A stretch of DNA of 7,255 nucleotides from Hyphomicrobium_A sp943371625. GTDB lineage: Bacteria > Pseudomonadota > Alphaproteobacteria > Rhizobiales > Hyphomicrobiaceae. The notes below the pieces were generated by a model. It was not told the origin of the DNA. It did no database searches and saw only the letters and a program-made list of their open reading frames with translations. The stretch covers positions 1 through 7,255 of the forward strand of contig CALRVN010000206.1 of NCBI GenBank assembly GCA_943371625.1, written 5' to 3'. Positions within the stretch are counted from its first letter, which is position 1, and the number at the start of each line of letters is the position of its first letter. Of this stretch, positions 1-5,747 are shown in pieces. The translations under genes were made by a program, and so were the position numbers.

Positions 1-752
1 TTCTCCCCGTCCCGGCCGAGGGAATTGCCTACGTCAGCAACGTCGCCGGCCAGCCGACCGAAAAGGACGGCAACGGCTTCATCTCCAAGATTTCCCTCGC
101 CGACGGCAAGATCATCGCGCTCGAGTGGGTGAAGGGGCTCGACGGACCCAAGGGCTTAGCGCTCTCGGGCGGCAAGCTCTACACGGCCGATATCGATAAG
201 CTGGTCGAGGTCGACCCCCAGAGCGGCAAGATTCTCGCCAAGTACGAGGCGCCCGGCGCGGTATTCCTCAACGACGTCACGGCCGACAACAAGGGCGACG
301 TATACGTCTCCGATTCAAGCACCAGCGCCATCTGGCGTCTAACCGGCGGCAAGCTCGAGAAGTGGCTCGAAGGGCCGGAGCTGAAATTCCCCAATGGCCT
401 GAAGGCGCAAGGCGACAAGATCATCGTCGCGGCCTGGGGCGCACCCGGCACTTCGGCGCCGAAGTCCGACCCCGCCAACCTGCTCGAGATCAATATTGCT
501 GACAAGAAGGTGAGCAACCTTGGTGACGGCACGCCTGTCGGCAACCTCGACGGCCTCGAGCCGGACGGAGATGCCTTCCTTGTCACCGATTGGGTGGCGG
601 GCAAGCTGTTCCGCATATCCAAGTCGGGCAAGGCGGACCTGCTCCTCACCCTAGTTCAGGGCACCGCAGACATCGGCTACGTGCCGAGCGAGAAGCTGCT
701 GCTCCTCCCGCTGATGATGAGCGACAAGGTCGTCGCCTACAAGTTGCAGTAA
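1..752 (+). CDS. SMP-30/gluconolactonase-like beta-propeller protein, 5'-truncated
   Basis: The reading frame is open from the window edge (first full codon at position 3) to the TAA at 750-752, giving 249 visible residues; the true start lies upstream. A GTG at 129 is internal, because clearly homologous-looking propeller sequence precedes it. The protein is built of repeated blade-like units of the form 'G-x-LYTAD', 'GDVYVSDS', 'AFLVTDW', typical of six-bladed propellers of the SMP-30/gluconolactonase/LRE type. Motifs that carry metal ligands in that family appear to be present: LND (visible residues 89-91), FPNGL (129-133) and LDGL (182-185). Family members hydrolyse lactones or related esters using a divalent metal, but many paralogues have unknown substrates, so the reaction is not assigned. 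The N-terminus is missing, so a signal peptide and the N-terminal glutamate ligand cannot be judged. An NHL-repeat protein without enzymatic activity is the main alternative. Confidence 0.85.
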   Translation, partial: LPVPAEGIAYVSNVAGQPTEKDGNGFISKISLADGKIIALEWVKGLDGPKGLALSGGKLYTADIDKLVEVDPQSGKILAKYEAPGAVFLNDVTADNKGDVYVSDSSTSAIWRLTGGKLEKWLEGPELKFPNGLKAQGDKIIVAAWGAPGTSAPKSDPANLLEINIADKKVSNLGDGTPVGNLDGLEPDGDAFLVTDWVAGKLFRISKSGKADLLLTLVQGTADIGYVPSEKLLLLPLMMSDKVVAYKLQ

Positions 753-757
753 AACAC

Positions 758-787
758 AGCGCGGCCCGCTTTTCGGCGAGCCGCGCT
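758..787. terminator. GC-rich hairpin between convergent genes, possible bidirectional terminator
   Basis: A perfect 8-bp inverted repeat, AGCGCGGC (758-765) and GCCGCGCT (780-787), encloses a 14-base loop in which CCG/CGG can add three more pairs. It starts 5 bases after the stop codon of the plus-strand propeller gene and lies 26 bases beyond the stop codon of the minus-strand small gene. Read on the minus strand, the stem is followed by GTGTTTTAC, a short T-run. On the plus strand there is no T-run after the stem, although AAAA precedes it. It is therefore better as a terminator for the trxB-side transcript than for the propeller gene. Function is inferred from structure and position only. 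Confidence 0.55.
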
Positions 788-813
788 ACAATCCGTCCTG
801 CAACGGTCAATCG

Positions 814-1056
814 CTACTTTGCGTCGTCCCGCGCCCCTGGCGCGAGCCCCTGCATCATTGGGCCGACGATCGGGTCGCCTGCTGCCGTATCGGCGCTCGG
901 CTCTTTGCACTCGTTAGAGCTCGCGTCGAAAGTGCCATTCTTTGCCGCGCATTGGGCGGCGAGATCATGCTTGGTCGCGTCGGTGTCGTCGGCACGCGCG
1001 GCGGTGATGGCCAGCACGGCGCAAATGGCCACAGCTGCGCACTTCGGCAAAGTCAT
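814..1056 (-). CDS. Small secreted two-cysteine protein, function unknown
   Basis: The product is 80 residues. The start chosen is the ATG at 1056-1054, preceded on the minus strand by GGGGGA four bases upstream; an in-frame upstream ATG at 1098 would add 14 polar residues in front of the signal peptide and is less likely. Residues 1-22 form a classical Sec signal peptide: a short basic start (K5), a hydrophobic core, and an A-R-A cleavage site before D23. No lipobox is present, so a soluble periplasmic or secreted protein is expected. The mature part is about 58 residues, acidic and alanine-rich, with exactly two cysteines, Cys36 and Cys50, flanking a K-N-G-T-F stretch; these could form one disulfide. 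I do not recognise a family. The gene lies 105 bp downstream of trxB on the same strand and could be read through from it. Signal peptide plus ribosome-binding site make it a convincing gene despite its size. Confidence 0.75.
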   Translation of the reverse strand: MTLPKCAAVAICAVLAITAARADDTDATKHDLAAQCAAKNGTFDASSNECKEPSADTAAGDPIVGPMMQGLAPGARDDAK

Positions 1057-1105
1057 TTCATCCCCCAGTGATTCGTTTTGGCGGCGGGTTCTATTCACCG
1101 TCTTG

Positions 1106-1155
1106 GCGACATTCTTGTGACCGACGGAGCTTGCGCGGCGCTCGATGAATGTCGC
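1106..1155 (-). repeat. Long-armed inverted repeat between trxB and the small secreted gene
   Basis: GCGACATTC (1106-1114) and GAATGTCGC (1147-1155) are perfect 9-bp inverted arms separated by 32 bases. Inside the loop GAGC (1127-1130) can pair with GCTC (1140-1143), making a smaller apical stem. The repeat begins 6 bases after the trxB stop codon on the minus strand, a usual position for an mRNA 3'-end structure. No T-run follows on the minus strand, so it does not look like a canonical intrinsic terminator. It could protect the trxB message, slow polymerase for Rho-dependent termination, or act as an operator for the small gene; the sequence does not decide between these. Confidence 0.5.
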
Positions 1156-1161
1156 GGGTGG

Positions 1162-2133
1162 CTACTCAGCGGCTTCAGTTTCCGCCTCGATCTCGAGCGT
1201 CGCGAAATAGCGCTCCGCTTCGAGGGCCGACATGCAGCCCATGGCCGCCGCCGTCACAGCCTGGCGATAGACCTCGTCCTTCACATCGCCGGCGGCATAC
1301 ACGCCGGGGATCGCCGTCGCCGTCGAGTCTGGACGCGTGATGATGTAGCCCGAGTGATTGAGGTCGAGCTGGCCCTTGAACAGTTCCGTCGCCGGCGCAT
1401 GACCGATAGCGATGAAGACGCCGTCGGCCAGCACCTGCGTAGTAGCGCCGGTATGCGTGTTCTTCAGCTTCACGCCCGTGACCGACTTCGGGTCTTGCGT
1501 GCCGACGATCTCGTCGACTGAGTGATCCCAGATGACTTCGATCTTCGGGTTCTTGAACAGGCGGTCCTGCAGGATCTTTTCCGCGCGGAAGTGGTCGCGC
1601 CGGTGCACGATCGTGACCTTCTTGGCGAAGTTGGTGAGGAAGATCGCCTCCTCGACCGCGGTGTTGCCGCCGCCGACGACCACGACATCCTTGCCCTTGT
1701 AGAAGAAGCCGTCACACGTGGCGCACGCCGACACGCCGTGGCCCTTGAACAGCTCTTCCGATTCGATGCCCAGCCAGCGCGCCTGCGCGCCGGTGCAGAT
1801 GATCAGCACGTCGCACGTGTAGGTATCGCCAGAGTCACCCTTGAGAACGAACGGCCGCTTCTTCAGTTCGACCTTGGTGATCTGGTCCAAAATGATGTCG
1901 GTGCCGACATGCTCGGCCTGGGCCTGCATCTGCTCCATGAGCCACGGCCCCTGGATCACGTCGGCAAAGCCCGGATAGTTCTCGACATCTGTCGTAATGG
2001 TGAGCTGCCCGCCCGGCTGCGACCCCTGGATCAGCAGCGGCTTCAGCATGGCGCGCGAGGCATAGATGGCCGCGGTGTAACCTGCCGGCCCCGAGCCGAG
2101 GATCAGAACCTTTGCGTGCCTGGCTTTGGCCAT
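1162..2133 (-). CDS. trxB: Thioredoxin reductase (NADPH)
   Basis: This flavoenzyme passes electrons from NADPH through FAD and a redox-active disulfide to thioredoxin in the cytoplasm, keeping protein thiols reduced and supplying ribonucleotide reductase and peroxide defence. The product is 323 residues, close to the family norm of about 320. The FAD-binding GSGPAG motif is at residues 13-18, the active-site CATC at 137-140 followed by DGFFY, the NADPH-binding GGGNTAVEE at 154-162 with HRRDHFRA at 177-184 contributing the 2'-phosphate-binding arginines, and the second FAD motif GVYAAGDV at 277-284. The ATG at 2133 is chosen because AGGAGGG (2144-2138 on the minus strand) lies just upstream and the usual short N-terminus before the FAD motif is preserved. 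In-frame ATGs at 2193 and 2178 would add unrelated residues. All catalytic motifs are intact. The gene is transcribed divergently from the membrane-protein gene at 2360. Confidence 0.97.
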   Translation of the reverse strand: MAKARHAKVLILGSGPAGYTAAIYASRAMLKPLLIQGSQPGGQLTITTDVENYPGFADVIQGPWLMEQMQAQAEHVGTDIILDQITKVELKKRPFVLKGDSGDTYTCDVLIICTGAQARWLGIESEELFKGHGVSACATCDGFFYKGKDVVVVGGGNTAVEEAIFLTNFAKKVTIVHRRDHFRAEKILQDRLFKNPKIEVIWDHSVDEIVGTQDPKSVTGVKLKNTHTGATTQVLADGVFIAIGHAPATELFKGQLDLNHSGYIITRPDSTATAIPGVYAAGDVKDEVYRQAVTAAAMGCMSALEAERYFATLEIEAETEAAE

Positions 2134-2359
2134 CTCGCCCTCCTGCCTGGCCGGCAGCTTCTGTGGCCAGGGCTCCATAAGATTGGGCTGCAATTAGACC
2201 CCTGCAAGGGCTTCGGTCAATGCGGGCAGGCCCGGATGCTGGGGACGCAACGGCCGCCCCGCCGTCGCCGTTAAAGTTGCCCGATGTTGCCACGGGCTGT
2301 CCCGGTTGGCCGTGCTACGTTAGCTTCAGTTGGGGAGCTTAAGGGACAGGGCCTGCGTC
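2134..2359. promoter_or_regulatory. Divergent intergenic region with promoters for trxB and the rightward genes
   Basis: This 226-bp gap lies between two divergent genes and must carry promoters for at least trxB and probably the rightward group. On the minus strand a TTGACC (2220-2215) is followed after 18 bases by TAATTG (2196-2191), about 57 bases before the trxB ATG; the -35 is good but the -10 is poor. On the plus strand I see no convincing -35/-10 pair. TTGCCA at 2287-2292 is a possible -35 without a clear partner. No strong operator palindrome is apparent. The assignment rests mainly on gene layout. Confidence 0.35.
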
Positions 2360-3457
2360 ATGGCGCAAGAACGCGAGAAAATCGCCACGCGGTTGTTCGG
2401 GGTGCTCGATCTGGCCTGGACCAGCGTCTGCTGGCCGCTCATCGGCCTGCTCAATTTGATCTTTCGACCCGACCCGCAGACCGGAAAAGTGGCTGTGTGG
2501 CGGGTCATAGCCTGGCTCGCGGCCAACGTCGCCGTGCTCTATTTCGCCGTAACCGGACTCAAGACCCAGCCGCTATTCTGGTCGCTGTCTGCATTCCTCC
2601 TCGTGCACATCCTCATCATCGCTTCCAGCCTCCGCATCATGTACGAGGAAAAGCGCGTGATGGAGGGCTCGCTCGTCGCCGACAAGATGACGTTCTCGGC
2701 CCTCGACGCCGTCAACAACGTGCCGATCCTCGCCTCCTCGACCGCGTTCTACATCCTCGGCCTCGCCGCCATCATTCAGACGATCGAGCACACCGGCCTC
2801 GCACAGATCCTCCGCCAGCGGCCGACGCTCGGTAACGAGTATGGCGAGTACCTCGCCTGCGTGCTCAACGAGATTCCCATCGTCAACTCGGTGCTGAATG
2901 CCTGGGCCAATCTCGTCGACTTCTCCGACAATCTCACCGCAGAGATCATCTACAACGGCTGGACCGGAAACGGCGTCCGCCTGCTCATCGTCGTGACGCT
3001 GTCGATCATCGTCGTGCGCGCGCTCCTTCTGCGCCTGCAGCAATGGAGCCATCAGATCTCGATGGCCCACGCGCTCGAAAGCGGCACGGTGAGCCCCGAT
3101 ACGGTCAAGAAGCGTCTCGTCCGCGTCCCCACCGCTCTCAACAGCCGGCTGATGCGCTCTGCTCTGACGCATCCTGATACGGCAGTGCGCCGCCGCGCGC
3201 TCGCCGCCATGGCCCGCCTCGAGGTGCCGAACTTCGCCCGCGAGTTTCTGGAGAATCTCGGCCAGCACATCGAGCGCGATCTTGGCCTCGCTCATATCCG
3301 CGAAACGCTTGCGTCGATGAATGCGTCGGCGCGCGAGGGCATGGCCGGTGAGCTGACGACCGTCATCGAGAAGCAGATGATGACGATCAAGGACGCAATC
3401 GATATGCAGACCAAGCAGCGGCTCGAAGAGCTGCGCTCGATGCTGAAGCGGGCGTAG
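2360..3457 (+). CDS. Polytopic membrane protein with long cytoplasmic C-terminal domain, function unknown
   Basis: The product is 365 residues from the ATG at 2360, with a modest purine-rich stretch (AAGGGACAGG, 2341-2350) upstream. A TTG at 2330 in the same frame would add ten residues but has no ribosome-binding site. Predicted hydrophobic segments by eye lie at about residues 18-36, 47-65, 71-91, 121-141 and 206-224, giving four or five membrane spans. The segment 142-205 between the last two is long and fairly polar. From about residue 225 the protein is soluble: an arginine- and alanine-rich helical region at 262-300 (the stretch H271-P-D-T-A-V-R-R-R-A-L resembles a HEAT-type helix pair), then a helical, probably coiled-coil tail at 310-365 rich in E, K, M and R. 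I do not recognise a family and assign no activity. The gene ends 22 bp before the KgtP-like symporter and probably shares its transcript, which might suggest a sensor or accessory role at the membrane, but this is inference. Confidence 0.85.
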   Translation: MAQEREKIATRLFGVLDLAWTSVCWPLIGLLNLIFRPDPQTGKVAVWRVIAWLAANVAVLYFAVTGLKTQPLFWSLSAFLLVHILIIASSLRIMYEEKRVMEGSLVADKMTFSALDAVNNVPILASSTAFYILGLAAIIQTIEHTGLAQILRQRPTLGNEYGEYLACVLNEIPIVNSVLNAWANLVDFSDNLTAEIIYNGWTGNGVRLLIVVTLSIIVVRALLLRLQQWSHQISMAHALESGTVSPDTVKKRLVRVPTALNSRLMRSALTHPDTAVRRRALAAMARLEVPNFAREFLENLGQHIERDLGLAHIRETLASMNASAREGMAGELTTVIEKQMMTIKDAIDMQTKQRLEELRSMLKRA

Positions 3458-3479
3458 CGAACAAAGGAAAATCGGCAAG

Positions 3480-4811
3480 ATGGACGAACGGGCGCCCGGC
3501 AATACTCTAGAGAAGGCGCCCGAAACATCGCTCGCCGACACCGCGCGCCGTCTCAAGGCGATCTTCGTCGGCTCGGCTGGCAACCTCGTCGAGTGGTTCG
3601 ACTTCTACGCCTACTCGGCGTTCTCGCTCTACTTCGCCAAGTCGTTCTTTCCATCCGACAGCCCGACCGCGCAGCTCCTGAACGCCGCCGCCATCTTCGC
3701 CGTCGGCTTCCTGATGCGGCCGTTCGGCGGCTGGATGTTCGGTCACATCGCCGACCGCCACGGCCGTCGCCTGTCGCTCACCATCTCTGTTTTGATGATG
3801 TGCTTTGGTTCGCTCATCATCGCCGTGACGCCGACCTACGCCACCATCGGGCTCGCCGCGCCGTTCGTCTTGCTTTTCGCGCGGCTCATTCAAGGCCTCA
3901 GCCTCGGCGGCGAATACGGCACCAGCGCCACCTATCTCTCCGAGGTCGCGCACCCCGAGCACCGCGGCTTCTATTCGAGCTTCCAGTACGTGACTCTGAT
4001 CGGCGGCCAACTGCTGGCGATGCTGGTCCTGCTGGCCTTGCAGTTCATCTTCCTCACGCCGCAACAGCTCGATGCATGGGGCTGGCGCATCCCGTTCTTT
4101 ATCGGTGCCGGCCTCGCGGTCGTCATCTATTTCATGCGCCGCGACATGCACGAAAGCGACGCCTTCATCGAGGCCCGCGCGCTCGGAGTGAAAGAGAGCC
4201 CGCTTCGGGGACTGATGCGCCATCCGCGCGAGGTTGCCATCGTCATCGGCTTGACGCTCGGCGGCACCGTCGCCTTCTATACGTACACGACCTATATGCA
4301 GAAGTTCCTCGTCAACTCCGTCGGGCTGACGAAGGAAACCTCGACCATCCTCGCCGCCTCGACGCTGTTTCTTTACATGTGCCTGCAGCCAGTTGTCGGC
4401 GCGTTTTCGGATGTCGTCGGTCGCCGTCCAGTTCTGATGACCTTCGGCATCCTCGGCACGTTGTTGACCGTGCCCATCCTCACCACGCTTCAGAACACCG
4501 ATAGCGCCTGGGTCGCGTTCTTCCTCATCATGACAGGACTCGTCATCGTCTCGGGCTACACCGCGATTAACGCCGTCGTGAAGGCCGAGCTGTTTCCCAC
4601 CGGCGTGCGCGCCATGGGCGTCGGCTTCCCCTATGCAATAACGGTTGCGCTGTTCGGCGGCACTGCCGAGTACGTCGCCCTGTATCTAAAAGAGATCGGC
4701 TACGAGCACGCCTTCTTCTGGTACGTGACCGCCTGCATTGCGGTCTCGCTGACGGTCTACTTCTTCATGCGTGACACCCGCGATCACTCCGCGATGCACC
4801 GCCACGTCTAG
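3480..4811 (+). CDS. kgtP: KgtP-like alpha-ketoglutarate/dicarboxylate:H+ symporter (MFS, MHS family)
   Basis: The 443-residue product is a major facilitator superfamily transporter of the metabolite:H+ symporter family, expected to have 12 inner-membrane helices. It closely matches what I recall of E. coli KgtP (432 residues), which imports 2-oxoglutarate with protons. Shared stretches include GGEYGTSATYLSEVA (143-157), SFQYVTLIGGQLLA (167-180), WGWRIPF (200-206), the TTYMQKFLVN region (270-279) and FGGTAEYVAL (392-401). MFS signature loops are GHIADRHGRR (88-97, loop 2-3) and GAFSDVVGRRP (307-317, loop 8-9); ELFPTGVRAMGVG (370-382) is also typical. The start ATG is preceded by AAAGGA (3463-3468) at 11 bases. 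The N-terminal tail of about 25 residues is cytoplasmic and slightly longer than in E. coli. It lies 22 bp after the unknown membrane-protein gene. Substrate by homology only; related carriers take citrate, proline/betaine or shikimate. Confidence 0.92.
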   Translation: MDERAPGNTLEKAPETSLADTARRLKAIFVGSAGNLVEWFDFYAYSAFSLYFAKSFFPSDSPTAQLLNAAAIFAVGFLMRPFGGWMFGHIADRHGRRLSLTISVLMMCFGSLIIAVTPTYATIGLAAPFVLLFARLIQGLSLGGEYGTSATYLSEVAHPEHRGFYSSFQYVTLIGGQLLAMLVLLALQFIFLTPQQLDAWGWRIPFFIGAGLAVVIYFMRRDMHESDAFIEARALGVKESPLRGLMRHPREVAIVIGLTLGGTVAFYTYTTYMQKFLVNSVGLTKETSTILAASTLFLYMCLQPVVGAFSDVVGRRPVLMTFGILGTLLTVPILTTLQNTDSAWVAFFLIMTGLVIVSGYTAINAVVKAELFPTGVRAMGVGFPYAITVALFGGTAEYVALYLKEIGYEHAFFWYVTACIAVSLTVYFFMRDTRDHSAMHRHV

Positions 4812-4877
4812 GCCCCGGCCTTCCTCTCTTCGCCTCAATTGTTGGACATGCGTAGACGCATAACAACTTGGGGCCTA
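4809..4877 (+). promoter_or_regulatory. Nested inverted repeats between kgtP and the next gene
   Basis: Three complementary pairs nest within 69 bases. The outer pair is TAGGCCCC (4809-4816, including the kgtP stop codon) with GGGGCCTA (4870-4877). The middle pair is TTGTT (4839-4843) with AACAA (4862-4866). The inner pair is ATGCGT (4848-4853) with ACGCAT (4856-4861) around a two-base centre AG, which is a 14-bp palindrome and an operator-like element. The middle and inner pairs are separated by a four-base bulge on the left side only. The outer right arm contains the GGGG that is the only plausible ribosome-binding site for the gene starting at 4882, so folding would hide it. No T-run follows, arguing against an intrinsic terminator. 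A role in translational coupling or as a repressor site is inference. Confidence 0.45.
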
Positions 4878-4881
4878 TGCG

Positions 4882-5637
4882 ATGACCCGCACTTCGCTCG
4901 ACCGAACCCTGCGCCGCGCCTACATTGTGCTCGGCTTTGTTCTCGTCATCTCGATCGCGGCCAAGCTCGCGCCTCGCGTCCCAGGGCTCGACGGCACGCC
5001 GCTCGCCCGCGTCGCTGCCGACATCTACGACTACCTCAAGGACATGTCGCTGGTGCTGGTCACGGTCGTCGCCGCCTACCTCGCCAACGTGTTCCAGAAG
5101 CGCTCCAAATTCATCGAGCGCCTGGAGGAGGAGTGGCGCGGCATCGTCCGCACTAAGTCGGCGCTCTATGCCTTCTGCGAAAAGCAAAATCCGAAGCCCG
5201 ACGAGTACTTGGTCGCCTTCACCGCCATCAGCGAGACCATCGACAATATGCGCGTGCTATATGGGAACGTGGGTGGTACGGACAAACTCATCGGCCTTTA
5301 TCCATTCGCTCCTCTGCACGACATGCGTCGGGCGTTGCAATGGATAAATCCAAGCAAACGTTCCGATGTTTCGGTGGACGACAGAAGGCTTGTCCGTAAA
5401 GCGGTCCTGCAAGCCTTCTACGCCCTACGGGAAAACTTCATGGGGGAGCTCGAAATTGGCGAGCCCGATAATCCAATCGTCGTCTCGGTAGCCCGGCGTC
5501 TTCAATGGCCCGGAGTTGATAGGCGCGGTGACCGAATTCAGATGAGCCAACTCGAAAAATACCGCCGCAGTGACGCACCTCGGGATGGTGAGGTAGAGGC
5601 CCTGTTATGGCGGCTACATGGGGAGGAGGGGGCTTAA
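4882..5637 (+). CDS. Membrane-anchored protein with two N-terminal helices, function unknown
   Basis: The product is 251 residues from the ATG at 4882, with GGGG at 4870-4873 eight bases upstream as a weak ribosome-binding site. Two hydrophobic segments are visible at about residues 13-30 and 55-71, separated by a loop of about 24 residues; a basic N-terminus (R3, R8, R11, R12) suggests both ends are cytoplasmic. After the second helix comes a charged helical stretch (FQKRSKFIERLEEEWRGIVR, 71-90) and then a soluble domain of about 160 residues containing a single cysteine (C99), with no motif I recognise. Codon use changes along the gene: up to about 5160 it is GC-rich like its neighbours (roughly 60-70% G+C per 60 bases), whereas from about 5160 to 5520 it falls to roughly 47-58%, with codons such as ATA, AAA, AGG and CCA. 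The frame stays open throughout, so it appears intact. It is probably not part of a tight operon with typA, 110 bp downstream. Confidence 0.8.
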   Translation: MTRTSLDRTLRRAYIVLGFVLVISIAAKLAPRVPGLDGTPLARVAADIYDYLKDMSLVLVTVVAAYLANVFQKRSKFIERLEEEWRGIVRTKSALYAFCEKQNPKPDEYLVAFTAISETIDNMRVLYGNVGGTDKLIGLYPFAPLHDMRRALQWINPSKRSDVSVDDRRLVRKAVLQAFYALRENFMGELEIGEPDNPIVVSVARRLQWPGVDRRGDRIQMSQLEKYRRSDAPRDGEVEALLWRLHGEEGA

Positions 5638-5747
5638 CAAGCGGGGCCGAGGTGCCTGCCAAATTGGCCGCGTCTGCGGGGCCTCTATCGGTTTTCAATG
5701 TTCTGTGCTAGGTCGCGCCCAACCTTTTGCAGCGCACAAAGCCCCTG

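Noticed and set aside
2134..2193. N-terminally extended trxB starting at ATG 2193 or 2178
   Set aside because: The extra residues do not resemble the family N-terminus, and the strong AGGAGGG directly before the ATG at 2133 identifies the start.
1522..2274. 250-codon open frame on the plus strand opposite trxB
   Set aside because: It lies fully antisense to intact trxB codons and its translation is an R/L/A/D-rich composition typical of the complement of GC-rich coding DNA, with no recognisable domain.
2573..3583. 336-codon open frame on the minus strand opposite the membrane-protein gene
   Set aside because: It spans two plus-strand genes and the gap between them, and its product is rich in H, R, E and D without motifs; it is a GC-rich shadow of the real frames.
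3507..4223. 238-codon open frame on the minus strand opposite kgtP
   Set aside because: kgtP is clearly coding by homology on the other strand, and the antisense product is low-complexity charged sequence.
5641..5694. Possible terminator after the gene at 4882: CCGC/GCGG stem near 5669-5679 and TTTT at 5692, plus an 8-bp direct repeat GCGGGGCC at 5641 and 5676
   Set aside because: The stem is only four pairs and the T-run is over ten bases away; the direct repeat is short and expected by chance in GC-rich DNA.
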